Shown: piece after piece, positions 52,384-62,297 of the stretch
How the letters are laid out: each line of letters starts with the position of its first letter
Position numbering within the stretch: the first letter of the stretch is position 1
From: Caldilineaceae bacterium
Lineage (GTDB): Bacteria > Chloroflexota > Anaerolineae > Caldilineales > Caldilineaceae
NCBI GenBank assembly: GCA_019637645.1
Contig: JAHBVH010000017.1
Location: 52,195 to 116,194 of the forward strand
DNA length: 64,000 nucleotides
Direction: 5' to 3'
The notes under the pieces: model-generated
The model's database searches: none
What the model was told of the DNA's origin: nothing
Seen by the model: only the letters and a program-made list of their open reading frames with translations
Program-made: the position numbers and the translations under genes

Positions 52384-53136
52384 TCAACGCCCTGGGCTTT
52401 GGCTGGGTGACTGATGGTTATTCATCACGGCAACAATTTCAGCCATAATCGACACGGCAATCTCTTCTGGGCGACGTGCCCCAATGCTGAGCCCAATCGG
52501 CGCGTGGATTTGGGCGATCTGTTCGTCGCTCACGCCCAACTCTTGTAAAGCCGCGACCCGCTTGGCATGAGTCTTGCGCGAGCCTAGAGCCCCCACATAA
52601 CGGGCAGGACTTTGGAGGGCAACCGCTAATGCCGGGTTGTCGATCTTCTCGTCATGGGTGAGCGCGACGACGTAGGTCGATTCATCCAAACCGATCTCTG
52701 GCAAGAGATCCGCGGGCCAGCCAATGCGTAACTCATCGACGTGGCTAAAGCGTTCCGGTGTGGCAAAGGCCGACCGGGCATCCAAGACAATGGTGCGGAA
52801 GCCCAAGGTCTTGCCAAAGGTGACCAGCGCAATGGCAATATGGACGGCCCCGATCAAGATCAACTTTGGCAAAGCCGCGTGTACCTCTAGAAAAATCTCT
52901 ACTTCATCAGCCGCGGTGGTCAGCACGAAGCGTTCCGTCTGTTGCGCGGCCAATGCCCCTTTTCCCCGCTCGGCAACGGCTTGATTAAGTTCCGCGGTGC
53001 CCAGATTTCCTTGGGTTTCTCCATTGGGCCAAAGCAATAACTTCCGTCCAATCCCTGGCCCCGCAATGATCGTGGCAAGCCCCACCAAACGACCCTGACG
53101 GATCGCCTCGGTAAAGGTTGTATATAGCGCTGACAT
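52384..53136 (-). CDS. XdhC-family maturation protein
   Basis: A 250-residue XdhC/CoxI-type protein. The N-terminal XdhC domain (GRLVGLATIIAGPGIGRKLL) precedes the C-terminal Rossmann domain with LILIGAVHIAIAL, VALTHDEKIDNPAL, YVGALGSRKTHAKR and HAPIGLSIGARRPEEIAVSI. Such proteins bind Mo cofactor, sulfurate it and insert it into xanthine dehydrogenase-type enzymes. None of those enzyme genes is in the window. It uses the cofactor made by the 4-7 kb genes. ATG 53134-53136 has GAGGATGGAG upstream. Confidence 0.9.
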   Translation of the reverse strand: MSALYTTFTEAIRQGRLVGLATIIAGPGIGRKLLLWPNGETQGNLGTAELNQAVAERGKGALAAQQTERFVLTTAADEVEIFLEVHAALPKLILIGAVHIAIALVTFGKTLGFRTIVLDARSAFATPERFSHVDELRIGWPADLLPEIGLDESTYVVALTHDEKIDNPALAVALQSPARYVGALGSRKTHAKRVAALQELGVSDEQIAQIHAPIGLSIGARRPEEIAVSIMAEIVAVMNNHQSPSQSPGR

Positions 53137-53437
53137 AATATTGGCTCCATCCTCGTAATCTCTGGCCTATTGGGTCGAGCGGTCAGGACAAGGCGTTGGT
53201 TGTCTATCCCCAACCCTGGCTGCTCTCTTATTTATTCTCGTTGATTCTACCAATAGCGCGTGGCTATTGACAAAGTGACGGGTGTGGCCTAGGATCAAGT
53301 TGCGCGCCTATGGCCTGCTCTACTGCGTAACCTACGATCACGCAGCACGAATTATCGTTATGTAACCTGAACTATCAGCGATATTTAACCATCCACCTGT
53401 ACCTACCAACGTACATAGCAAACGAGCGAGAGTGCTT
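53137..53437. other. Intergenic region between divergent genes
   Basis: 301 bases with a family B-like TACTGCGTAACC (53321-53332) followed by CACGCAGCACG. No gene seen; no clear promoter. Confidence 0.4.
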
Positions 53438-54649
53438 ATGTCATCAGCTACTACACCCCTCCGCATCGCGGCAATTGTAACCGAGTATCGGCGCTTCTCT
53501 CATGCCGATGTGATCATCACCAAGTTCTTGAAAGGGTTCCCAACGGATACAGGGCTGCAACCGGCGCGCGTCCAAATTGCATCGCTTTATGTCGATCAGT
53601 TTCCCGAAACTGATCTCAGTCGGCGCTATGCCGCCCATTTTCAAGTACCGATTTACAACAGTATTCCCAAAGCCCTGACGCTAGGGGGTGACAAGCTAGC
53701 CGTTGATGGCGTTTTGTTGATCGGTGAACATGGCGACTATGCCTGGAATGAAAAGGAACAACATCTCTATCCACGCAAACCCTTTATGGAGCAGATCTGT
53801 GGCATCTTGGCAACCAGTGGTCGCGCCGTGCCGATCTTTAGCGATAAGCATCTCTCCTATAATTGGCCGGACGCTAAGTGGATGTATGACCGGGCGGCGA
53901 CGCTGGGCGCGCCTTTTATGGCCGGTTCTTCCTTGCCCGTGGGCTGGCGCAACCCCTGGTTAGAACATGAAGTAGAGACCCCACTGCAAGAAGCCTTGGC
54001 GATTGGCTATGCCGGGTTGGACAGTTATGGCTTTCACGCGTTGGAAACGTTACAGTGCATGATTGAGCGCCGGGTCGGTGGCGAGGCTGGCGTGGCCGCG
54101 GTGACTTGTTTGGAGGGCGACGCCGTTTGGCAAGCCGGTGCCGAAGGACATTGGTCCTATGAGCTAGCCACCGCCGCCGTCGCTGCCATCCAAGACAAAC
54201 CCGCGGGCGCGTTGGAGACGCTCTTTGGCGAGAAGCCAGCCGTCTTCCTCTTGGAGCACCGAGATGGCTTTCGTAGCACGGTCTTAATGTCTACGGGAGA
54301 AGCGGATACGCTTCAATGCTTTGCCTATGCGGCGCGGGTGCAAGAGACCATTCAAGCCTGTGAAGTCTATTTGCCCCCCGATCCCCATCCTCATTTTAGC
54401 TATTTAAGCCTGAATGTGGAGGAAATGTTTGTGACTGGCAAGCCCACTTGGCCGGTCGAACGTACCTTGCTGACCACAGGCGTCCTCGAAGCCGCCCTGG
54501 ACTCTCGGTACCAAGGCCATCGACGAGTGGAAACGCCTCACTTAGAGATTGCCTATGCTTCGTACACGACCGTCCCCTGGCGACCGACCGGACCACGTCC
54601 CGTGGGGGCTGCCTTACAGCCACTGGAACTCCATATCGCGGAGGAGTAA
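53438..54649 (+). CDS. Conserved protein of unknown function (planctomycete-type family)
   Basis: A 403-residue soluble protein. It begins RIAAIVTEYRRFSHADVI and has striking conserved blocks: DGVLLIGEHGDYAWNE, PIFSDKHLSYNWPDAKWMYD, LGAPFMAGSSLPVGWR. I recognise these from unannotated proteins common in Planctomycetes, sometimes labelled oxidoreductase, without experimental function. The many invariant His, Asp and Trp suggest an enzyme. ATG 53438 with GAGAG upstream is chosen over a GTG two codons earlier. It is 66 bases upstream of the FrhB-like gene, likely one operon. Confidence 0.7.
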   Translation: MSSATTPLRIAAIVTEYRRFSHADVIITKFLKGFPTDTGLQPARVQIASLYVDQFPETDLSRRYAAHFQVPIYNSIPKALTLGGDKLAVDGVLLIGEHGDYAWNEKEQHLYPRKPFMEQICGILATSGRAVPIFSDKHLSYNWPDAKWMYDRAATLGAPFMAGSSLPVGWRNPWLEHEVETPLQEALAIGYAGLDSYGFHALETLQCMIERRVGGEAGVAAVTCLEGDAVWQAGAEGHWSYELATAAVAAIQDKPAGALETLFGEKPAVFLLEHRDGFRSTVLMSTGEADTLQCFAYAARVQETIQACEVYLPPDPHPHFSYLSLNVEEMFVTGKPTWPVERTLLTTGVLEAALDSRYQGHRRVETPHLEIAYASYTTVPWRPTGPRPVGAALQPLELHIAEE

Positions 54650-54715
54650 CTTGGCCGCGCCCAAGCTACGGCGCTTGGGCGCTTTGTCCCTTTGTTCATG
54701 ATGGAAGGACCCTAC

Positions 54716-56134
54716 GTGAAGGCCAGTCGTTTGGAAGAGAGCGTTATTGCGGGTGACTATTGCATCGGTTGTGGGGCTTGTGCTGCCGTAGCACCGCAGC
54801 GTTTCGCCATTAATTTCGATGAATACGGTATGTTGAAAGCAACGCGTGCAGACACGCCTCTGGCGAATATCGATGCCGAGCTTCCCGCGGTATGTCCTTT
54901 TGGGGAAGAGAGCTGGAACGAGGATCAGATCGGCGCCCACTTTTTTGATCGCCATGCCTGTACATATGATCAGCAAGCGGGCTACTTTCTGCATAGCTAT
55001 GCTGGGCACGTGGCCGAAGGCAGCTATCGCCAAGCTGGCAGTTCTGGCGGCATGACCTCTTGGCTGCTAGCCGAATTGCTGGCCCAGAAGCTGGTCGATC
55101 GGATCGTTCATGTGCAGGCGTCTGTGCCTAGCGAAAGTGGACAACCACTCTTCCAGTACCAGATCGCCGAAACCCTTGATAGGGTGCGGGCTGGCGCTAA
55201 GTCACGCTATTACCCGGTTGAAATGTCGCAGGTGTTACAGCAGATCAAGCAAACGCCGGGGCGCTATGCTGTGGTAGGGGTCCCCTGTTTTATTAAAGCC
55301 CTGCGCCTTTTGATGGTGGCCGAGCCGGTCTACCAGGAACGGATCGCTTTTACGATTGGGTTGGTCTGTGGTCATCTCAAGAGTAGGCATTTTGCCAGCC
55401 TCTTTGCCTGGCAGGCGGGGATTGCGCCAGCAAAGCTCACCGCCATTGACTTCCGCCATAAACTGGCCGAGCAGCCCGCCAATCGCTATGGCGTGCGCAT
55501 GGCGGGGGTAGTCAACGGCCAACCAACAACCGTGACGCGGCCAACGGCGGCCTTGTTTGGCAGCAACTGGGGGTACGGCTTCTTCAAATATAAGGCATGT
55601 GATTATTGCGACGATGTGCTGGCCGAGACCGCGGATGTAACGTGTGGTGATGCTTGGTTGCCTGAATACGTCAACGATAGCGCCGGTACCAATATCCTGG
55701 TGATCCGCAATCCGGCGTTACAAGCGCTAGTTCAACAGGGCATCGACGCTGGGCGCTTGCAACTAACAGCCATTCCTATCGAAAAAGTGATTCAGTCACA
55801 AGCCGCGGGCTTTCGTCATCGTCGCGCTGGATTGGCTTATCGGCTCTATCAACAACAGCGCAAAAGACGCTGGCATCCGCCCAAGCGCGTGGCTGCACAA
55901 CAAGATCAGCTTTCTTGGCGGCGAAGGCTCACCTATACTGTAGGTGAAAGCTTGCGGGAACGTAGCCATCGGGCCTTTCAACGTGCCCTACAACAACAAA
56001 AGTATGCTGTTTTTGAGCAGCGCATGCAATGGTGGACCAAAGCGTATGATCTACTGATCAGCCATCACCTCTTGTTGGTTATGGCGCGTAAGCTGCATCG
56101 CCTATGGCCCTTTCCCGCGCGTAAAAAATCCTAA
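54716..56134 (+). CDS. F420 hydrogenase/dehydrogenase beta-subunit-like iron-sulfur protein
   Basis: A 472-residue FrhB/FdhB-type protein. The [4Fe-4S] motif CIGCGAC is near residue 15, followed by the SGGMTSWLLAEL block (near 108) and the C-terminal VTCGDAWLPEYV domain with extra Cys (KACDYCDD). Such proteins transfer electrons between F420 or FAD and ferredoxin; relatives in bacterial polysaccharide clusters act without F420. GTG 54716 is favoured by AAGGA seven bases upstream; in-frame ATGs at 54698 and 54701 are alternatives. Ends in a long family A palindrome. Confidence 0.82.
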   Translation: MKASRLEESVIAGDYCIGCGACAAVAPQRFAINFDEYGMLKATRADTPLANIDAELPAVCPFGEESWNEDQIGAHFFDRHACTYDQQAGYFLHSYAGHVAEGSYRQAGSSGGMTSWLLAELLAQKLVDRIVHVQASVPSESGQPLFQYQIAETLDRVRAGAKSRYYPVEMSQVLQQIKQTPGRYAVVGVPCFIKALRLLMVAEPVYQERIAFTIGLVCGHLKSRHFASLFAWQAGIAPAKLTAIDFRHKLAEQPANRYGVRMAGVVNGQPTTVTRPTAALFGSNWGYGFFKYKACDYCDDVLAETADVTCGDAWLPEYVNDSAGTNILVIRNPALQALVQQGIDAGRLQLTAIPIEKVIQSQAAGFRHRRAGLAYRLYQQQRKRRWHPPKRVAAQQDQLSWRRRLTYTVGESLRERSHRAFQRALQQQKYAVFEQRMQWWTKAYDLLISHHLLLVMARKLHRLWPFPARKKS

Positions 56135-56142
56135 TCCTCTAC

Positions 56143-56185
56143 CGCGTAGACCTGTCAGCTTTGAAAAAGCTGACAGGTCTACGCG
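56143..56185 (+). terminator. Family A palindrome acting as terminator
   Basis: Perfect 19-bp stem, core GACCTGTCAGCTT/AAGCTGACAGGTC with outer CGCGTA, loop TGAAA, between converging genes. Confidence 0.75.
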
Positions 56186-56193
56186 TGGCTGTT

Positions 56194-58683
56194 CTATGGC
56201 TGTTGGATCAAGGGCAAGAAGAGTTGGGTGGCATTGTCGCCTTGCTCTTCGTCTACCCTCTCCGCGGGCGCTGCTTCATCTGTTTCTGCTTCACTTGTCG
56301 CCTCTTCACTGGCATCTTCCTCGTTGGCATCTTCTTCACTGAAGGCATCGTCGGGCACGGCCACATCGAGCGCCCCCTCTGCTTCTTCATCGGCATAGGT
56401 GGTGACAGCGGGCAGCGTATCGACGCTGACGCCAGCGCTACTGCTCCCACCATCGGCTGTGCTAATGACCAATATCGGTGGGTTGCTGCCTTCTCGTGTG
56501 CTGTAGATGGCACTATTGCTAGAAGAAGTCAGGAGACCAAAGCTATAGAGGCCATTGCCCTGAATCACGGCGGTGACATCAAACTCAACCCAGGTATTGC
56601 GGTTGACGGTACTTAGCGCACCCAAGGGCGTCCCATTCATCGGGGGCGCATTCTGCCAAGTCAGCCCTTGTTCTGTCCAGACATTGCTGCCACTCGTTAC
56701 TGTATTGGCAACCTGATAGAGCGACCCACCGTTGTTACTTTCGTCGGTGACATAGAGCCGCAACTTGGCACTGAGGACGGTGTCACTGAGTCCGCTCACC
56801 TGAAATTGCAAATAGCTGCTGCGGGCTGGATCACCGGCGCGTAAGTTCATGGCATTCTTGGTGCCATAGTTGCGGGTGGCCTGTTTGGAATCCACATAGG
56901 TATCGGCGATGGGGGCAAAGAGCAGTGCGCTTTGGCTGGCCTGGGCATTGACCTGCACTTGCACCTCATCGCTGCTACTGAGGGCCCCATCATTGGCCGT
57001 CAGCCGCAACGTGTAGAGACCGGCTTGGCTAAAGCTGGCACTGGTATCGACCGCGTTGGCATTGCCAAAGGTAACCGTACCAGGACCACTGACTTTGCTC
57101 CAACTGCTGGTCAGGGTGTTGTTGGGCAGCCCATCATCATTGACGGTGCCATCTAACGCGGCGGTCGCCGCTAGCTGGATAGTGACATCCGCCCCAGCGT
57201 TGATCACGGGCGCTTGATTACTATGGTTGGTAGAAGGGGCGTTGACTGTGATCTGGACTTCATCACTACTGCTGAGGGCCCCATCGTTGGCGGTCAAGCG
57301 CAGGCGGTAGAGACCGGCTTGGCTAAAGCTAGCACTGGTATTGGCCGCATTGGCATTGCCAAAGGTAACTGTGCCAGGGCCGCTTACCTTGCTCCAGCTA
57401 TTGGTCAGTTTGTTGTTGGGTAGCCCATCATCACTCACTGTGCCAGCCAGCGTGGTGGTGGCGTGGTTTGTACTGCCATCCGCCCCCGCATTCACGATTG
57501 GCGGCTGATTGGTGGGCTGGTTGCTCCGTGGGCCGTGGCTCCATTCGGTCCAGCCCATATTCTTGCCTGGGTTGCTCTTGGCCGAGGTTGGGAAGCTTGT
57601 GCCATAGGCTCGATTGATCAGCCAGATCTGCCAAGTATCATCACCGGTTGCGGGCCAATCAATCGCGTAGAGGAATTGAGTGGCGCGTAGCAAGGCGCGA
57701 TCTTGCCATTCCCAAGCCGGATAGCCCGCGCGGTGTAAAAGTTCGGCAGTCACCACGGCGCCTTGTAGCCCTTCCCAGGGATAGCCGGTGGATTTGGGCG
57801 GCCACTGATAGGAACCCCCACGGCGCATATCATCAGGGATCGCGCCATCAATGGAGCGCCCTTGTTTGGTCGCGCCAGCTGGGTTGATCCCCACTGGATT
57901 TTTCGGATCGGCCTGCCAGGAGAGGTCGCCATAGGAAAAGCCTGTGTAGGCGCTGCGATCGCCAAGCCACCCACGAAAGACCGCCGCGGTGCGCTGTAAT
58001 TCGGCGGTGTCGCCTAGATAGATGGCAATGGCGGCGCGCGCTGCGCCCGCATGGGTTCCCCAGTTGTTGGGGCGATTTTCTTGTGTACTACGCAAGGTTA
58101 GACCATCGAGCGTCTTGCCGAGCAACTCGCGTAGTTTGGCTTTGAATTGGGTATTGAGGGTGGCATCGTAATTGGCAAGGTCGATCAAATCGGCGGCTAG
58201 GATATAGGCCGTCAATTCGCGCCCAAGCGCTAGGGTACGTCCGCCCTGCTCGGTATTCTTGTGGGTAATGGTTTGAATGGCTGCCACGACGTCGGCGCGA
58301 TAAGCGGCTTGGCCGGTGCGGGCATAGACGAGGGCCTTGGCCAAGATCTGGATATTGACATCGCTATCTTGGTCGCTTAGATCCGCGGTGCCAGCGGATT
58401 TGTCGGCGGCGGCTTTGAGGGCATTCCAGGCTGTGCCACTGGTCGGTAGCGCTGCAATCTCATTCGCGCTGAGCCACATGCCGATGGTCGGCTTAACCAC
58501 GGTACTTTCGCTAGGCTGGGCTGCTACGGTGAGTTCGGTGCTATTGCTTTGCGTGATCAAAGGGAGCGCGAGAGGAGTGGCGGCTGTGGGATTGGTTGGC
58601 GTTCCCGTTAGCCCAACAAACGTTAGCAACCAAGTGCTGATTGCGAGACGCCAGTTGCTTGCAAGTAAAGCCCAAATTGCCAT
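56194..58683 (-). CDS. Large exported alginate-lyase-like protein with PKD and DNRLRE domains
   Basis: An 829-residue exported protein. A signal-like helix (8-30) precedes an alginate-lyase-type helical domain (about 60-370; NRPNNWGTHAGAARAAIAIYLGD shown here as NRPNNWGTHAG and RAAIAIYLGD). Then come two nearly identical PKD-like repeats (about 400-580; SWSKVSGPGTVTFGNANA in both), a DNRLRE/CBM96 carbohydrate-binding domain (near 590-745), an acidic tail and the end LFLPLIQQP. It probably degrades or binds an acidic polysaccharide outside the cell. ATG 58681-58683 has GAGGTG upstream. Catalytic residues cannot be assigned with certainty. Confidence 0.82.
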   Translation of the reverse strand: MAIWALLASNWRLAISTWLLTFVGLTGTPTNPTAATPLALPLITQSNSTELTVAAQPSESTVVKPTIGMWLSANEIAALPTSGTAWNALKAAADKSAGTADLSDQDSDVNIQILAKALVYARTGQAAYRADVVAAIQTITHKNTEQGGRTLALGRELTAYILAADLIDLANYDATLNTQFKAKLRELLGKTLDGLTLRSTQENRPNNWGTHAGAARAAIAIYLGDTAELQRTAAVFRGWLGDRSAYTGFSYGDLSWQADPKNPVGINPAGATKQGRSIDGAIPDDMRRGGSYQWPPKSTGYPWEGLQGAVVTAELLHRAGYPAWEWQDRALLRATQFLYAIDWPATGDDTWQIWLINRAYGTSFPTSAKSNPGKNMGWTEWSHGPRSNQPTNQPPIVNAGADGSTNHATTTLAGTVSDDGLPNNKLTNSWSKVSGPGTVTFGNANAANTSASFSQAGLYRLRLTANDGALSSSDEVQITVNAPSTNHSNQAPVINAGADVTIQLAATAALDGTVNDDGLPNNTLTSSWSKVSGPGTVTFGNANAVDTSASFSQAGLYTLRLTANDGALSSSDEVQVQVNAQASQSALLFAPIADTYVDSKQATRNYGTKNAMNLRAGDPARSSYLQFQVSGLSDTVLSAKLRLYVTDESNNGGSLYQVANTVTSGSNVWTEQGLTWQNAPPMNGTPLGALSTVNRNTWVEFDVTAVIQGNGLYSFGLLTSSSNSAIYSTREGSNPPILVISTADGGSSSAGVSVDTLPAVTTYADEEAEGALDVAVPDDAFSEEDANEEDASEEATSEAETDEAAPAERVDEEQGDNATQLFLPLIQQP
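56946..57152 (-). repeat. PKD-repeat coding unit, second copy
   Basis: About 207 bases nearly identical to 57239-57445. The unit encodes a PKD-like domain of the lyase-like protein. High similarity at DNA level indicates recent duplication. Confidence 0.8.
57239..57445 (-). repeat. PKD-repeat coding unit, first copy
   Basis: Partner of 56946-57152, N-terminal in the protein. Differences are mostly third-position or conservative changes. Confidence 0.8.
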
Positions 58684-59857
58684 AACGTCACCTCTTGGAA
58701 TAGCGCTCAACTAGACCAAGGTGCGCCTATCAATTTTTAGACAGCAAGGCTGTGCGCACCTTGGCACTTGATGAGCAACGGAAATCATCAAACGTGTGTG
58801 TCTATAACCGCCCTTTGGAGTGAGGTGATGGGTGGCGTGTGCGAAGTGAAGGAACGGTCGAACAAGTACCCTATCCGTATTGGGATCTAAAGGAAATCGG
58901 ATAGTTCGTACATGGTTCACAAAGGTTTTGGGTAGACCGCCCAAGGCTGAAGCCGTTGGGCTACCGAACAACGCCAGCTCAAGCCCGCTTCAGCGGGCGT
59001 TGCTCCTTAGCACCGTTCCTTATGAACATTAACCATTAAATTCGGTAAACCAGCGCTGATTGAAATCAGCATCTGCTAGGTCAAGCTGCGCGAAAGCGCA
59101 CTAGTGATGTCTACCGCTTTCATTGCTTACCCTTCATCAGGGCGGTGCGGACAACAATGTAGTTACCATCATCCATACGAAGTATTAACAAAATATTAAA
59201 CTTTATTAATAGAACATTCGAATGGTGTTAGCTACAATAACAAATATAAATCTGTCCTGCAAATGGTTCAGACGAACATTGTGTGCGTTTTATCAAATTT
59301 GTAGGAGATGGATCCATAAAATGTCGGAGGGGGCGGCGGTGAACTCCAATTAAATAGCGGGTAAGCGGGGCCGCAGCGACCATTAAAATGATGCATTATT
59401 TCGGTATATTCACAGAGAAATTGTCAGCATCGACTCCAGCTTGTTGCAATCGATCGGACATTGGGACGAAGTCAAAGGATAGAGCTGACAGGCTTGCTAT
59501 ACAATCTCCTGCTCCGTCAGCGATTTTATAGTCCATTATTTTGTGATAAACTTAGCTTCTAGCCTGAAATACGTTGTGCCGCGTAGGGGGCGAGAGCCAA
59601 CGCATCTTCTCGCATAGATAAGGCGAGGATGCGAGGGGCTGCCGAACTCGCTCGGTCGTTTGCAGGCTTATTGTGTGTCCATACCGGTGCCACTAGTGGA
59701 CAGAGCCATATAAGCTTTACCCACTGATCGGAGCTTTTGTAGTTGAGCTTGCCTTGGCTCTTTGCGATCACACTGTTGTATGACCACAGCGTCTTCACCC
59801 CTATTTTTGCCCTACTTCATCCTTTTGCACTCATTTTGTCGGAGGCTGCTTCTTCTT
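58684..59857. other. 1.2-kb intergenic region before the PDH gene
   Basis: Includes a family C repeat (58936-59014), AT-rich stretches at about 59180-59260 and 59520-59560, and no credible gene. An 11-residue frame opening at 59321 is not supported. A promoter for the PDH gene could not be fixed. Confidence 0.55.
58936..59014. repeat. Dispersed intergenic palindrome, family C copy 3
   Basis: CCGCCCAAGGCTGAAGCCGTT then GCTCAAGCCCGCTTCAGCGGG and GCGTTGCTCCTTAGCACCG, listed in pieces. Two hairpins as in copy 1 and the TAGCACCG tail as in copy 2. Confidence 0.6.
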
Positions 59858-62197
59858 ATGTCAACTAACAGTACATCACCTACCGCCGAGACCTTGGCGT
59901 TGCTCGATACCATTCAGCGGCGGGTTCTCTGGCTGGCGACTAATATTATTCACCATGCGAACTATGTACGCCCTAACCTAGATGGGGTGAAGGTGGGCGG
60001 GCATCAGGCTTCCTCAGCGTCGGTGGTGACGATTTTGACTGCGCTCTATTTCCATTTCTTGCAGGAAGGGGATCGCATCTCGATCAAGCCCCATGCTTCG
60101 CCGGTCTTCCATGCCATTCAATATCTGTTGGGGCAACTGCCGCGCGAATACCTAACGACCTTGCGCGCCTATAAAGGGCTACAAGCTTATCCTAGCCGCA
60201 CTAAAGATCCTGATCGGGTGGATTTCTCCACCGGTTCGGTTGGCTTGGGCGTCGTCGCACCGGCCTTTGCTGCCCTAGCCCAACAATATGCCCAAGCCCA
60301 TTTCGGTAGTGTGACTTCGAAGCGGTTTATTGCCTTGGTGGGGGATGCCGAGTTGGATGAAGGTAATGTGTGGGAGGCCGTGCTGGATGAGGCTTTAGAA
60401 GGGTTGGATAATTTAATCTGGATCGTCGATCTCAACCGCCAAAGCTTGGATCGGGTGATCCCGGGTATTCGTGCGGCCCGCCTCAAACGGCTCTTTGAAG
60501 ATATGGGTTGGCGTGTGCTAGAGGCCAAATATGGGCAACAGTTGCAGGATCTCTTTGCCTTGCCCCAAGGGGAGCTTTTGCGGCAACGGATTGACGAAAT
60601 GGATAACGAAGAGTACCAGGCCCTGATCCGCTTACCTGGTGAGCAAATCCGCGCACGGCTGGAACAGGACAATGCCGCGCTCGGGACCGTGATCCAAGGG
60701 GTGAATGACGCCGACTTGCCGACTGTGCTCGCCAACCTCGGTGGGCATGACTTAGCCGAGTTGTTACATGTGCTTGGCATTGCGGCGCAGCCATGCGGCC
60801 ATCCAACCATTATCTTTGCCTATACCATTAAAGGTTGGGGCTTGCCGATTGCCGGTCACCCGCTGAACCACGCCATGTTGCTCACGGAAAAGCAATTGGA
60901 AGTGGTGCGTACCCAATTAGAGGTTGATCCTGCCGATGAATGGGCTCCCTTTGCACCAGAGTCAGCGGCGGCGCAACTCTGTCAGCAAGTGCAGACGCGG
61001 CTCTATCCAGCCGCCGCTGCCCCACCACCACCAGTGGCTCCCCCCGTGCCAGCGACATTGGGCCTGCCCATCGGTGACAAGGTGAGTACGCAGGACAGCT
61101 TTGGCCGGATCTTGTTTCGGCTGGCGGATCTGCCAGAAGCACGCGCCCACCTGATGACCTGCTCGCCCGATGTCTCGTTTTCGACCAATCTGTCGGGCTG
61201 GATCAACAAGCGGGGCGCTTTTAAGAGTAAACCCAAGCCCGAATATGAAGGGGAAGCCCAGCAACTCCTCAAGTGGCGGCGCGGTCCGAGTGGTCAGCAT
61301 ATTGAATTGGGCATTTCGGAGATGAACTTATTCCTGCTCTTGGGGACCTTTGGCCTCTCGGCTGAACTGAATGGCCAGATGATCGCGCCGATCGGCACCG
61401 TCTACGATCCCTTTGTCTGCCGCGGGTTGGATGCGCTGATCTATGCGCTCTACTCTGGCGGGAAGTTTGTCTTTGCCGGTACCCCTTCGGGCGTGACATT
61501 GGCACCGGAAGGGGGCGCCCACCAATCGACCATTACGCCCTCGATTGGCAACGAATTGCCCAATCTGCGCATGTATGAGCCCTGTTTTGCGCGTGAGGTA
61601 GAGTGGACCTTGCTCGATAGCATCCGCGCCTGTTTTGATCGCGAACATGGCTACGCTACCTATTTGCGCCTCTCGACCAAACCGATTGAGCAGCAGTTAT
61701 TTCAAGGGGCGTTAGAGCGACTGGGCGAAAAGGCACTACGCACCCAAGTCTTAGCGGGCGGTTATCAGCTCCTCCATTGGCGACAAAGTGAGACGCCCCT
61801 AGACGACCAATATGTGGTGCACATTGCGGCGTCCGGTGCAATGATTCCCGAAGCTTATAAAGCAGCGACCTACCTATGGCAAGAAGGGATAGCTGCCAAT
61901 GTGCTTAACTTGACTAGTCCACGCCAACTCTTTGCCCAGTGGCGGGCAACGCCCTATGCCCAGCGTGCTCACCTTTTTGATTGGTTGATTCCGGCCAATG
62001 AGCGCCATGCGCCTATTATCACCGTTCAGGATGGTGCTGCCCACAATCTGGCTTGGTTGGGCAGCGCCCTTGGCACAACCTTGCTGCCACTTGGTGTCGA
62101 TGACTTTGGGCAATCAGGCACCAGCACGGATCTCTACCACCACTTTGGCATTGACTGGGAAGCGATTGTGACCGCCGCGTTAACCCTCTGTGCCTAA
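59858..62197 (+). CDS. Pyruvate dehydrogenase E1 component, homodimeric type
   Basis: A 779-residue thiamin-diphosphate enzyme related to AceE and transketolase. The ThDP-binding motif is GDAELDEGNVWEAVLDEAL then NLIWIVDLNRQSLD. The N-terminal block HHANYVRPN...KVGGHQASSAS and KPHASPVFHAIQYL matches the AceE family, as does EMNLFLLLGTFGLSAEL in the C-terminal half. It decarboxylates pyruvate and passes the acetyl group to a lipoyl carrier. It is shorter than E. coli AceE (887). No E2 or E3 gene is near. ATG 59858 is preferred; GGAGG is twelve bases upstream. A hydrophobic in-frame extension upstream is not conserved. Confidence 0.87.
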   Translation: MSTNSTSPTAETLALLDTIQRRVLWLATNIIHHANYVRPNLDGVKVGGHQASSASVVTILTALYFHFLQEGDRISIKPHASPVFHAIQYLLGQLPREYLTTLRAYKGLQAYPSRTKDPDRVDFSTGSVGLGVVAPAFAALAQQYAQAHFGSVTSKRFIALVGDAELDEGNVWEAVLDEALEGLDNLIWIVDLNRQSLDRVIPGIRAARLKRLFEDMGWRVLEAKYGQQLQDLFALPQGELLRQRIDEMDNEEYQALIRLPGEQIRARLEQDNAALGTVIQGVNDADLPTVLANLGGHDLAELLHVLGIAAQPCGHPTIIFAYTIKGWGLPIAGHPLNHAMLLTEKQLEVVRTQLEVDPADEWAPFAPESAAAQLCQQVQTRLYPAAAAPPPPVAPPVPATLGLPIGDKVSTQDSFGRILFRLADLPEARAHLMTCSPDVSFSTNLSGWINKRGAFKSKPKPEYEGEAQQLLKWRRGPSGQHIELGISEMNLFLLLGTFGLSAELNGQMIAPIGTVYDPFVCRGLDALIYALYSGGKFVFAGTPSGVTLAPEGGAHQSTITPSIGNELPNLRMYEPCFAREVEWTLLDSIRACFDREHGYATYLRLSTKPIEQQLFQGALERLGEKALRTQVLAGGYQLLHWRQSETPLDDQYVVHIAASGAMIPEAYKAATYLWQEGIAANVLNLTSPRQLFAQWRATPYAQRAHLFDWLIPANERHAPIITVQDGAAHNLAWLGSALGTTLLPLGVDDFGQSGTSTDLYHHFGIDWEAIVTAALTLCA

Positions 62198-62206
62198 GCG
62201 CTGCTT

Positions 62207-62243
62207 TAACACCTGACCGGTTTCCAAAACCGGTCAGGTGTTA
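62207..62243 (+). terminator. Family A palindrome after the PDH gene
   Basis: Perfect 17-bp stem TAACACCTGACCGGTTT/AAACCGGTCAGGTGTTA with loop CCA. Confidence 0.75.
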
Positions 62244-62297
62244 GCCATTTTGGTAAACCGTCTCTTCGTGATAGGCTGCTAACCAGCGCGGCCGGAT

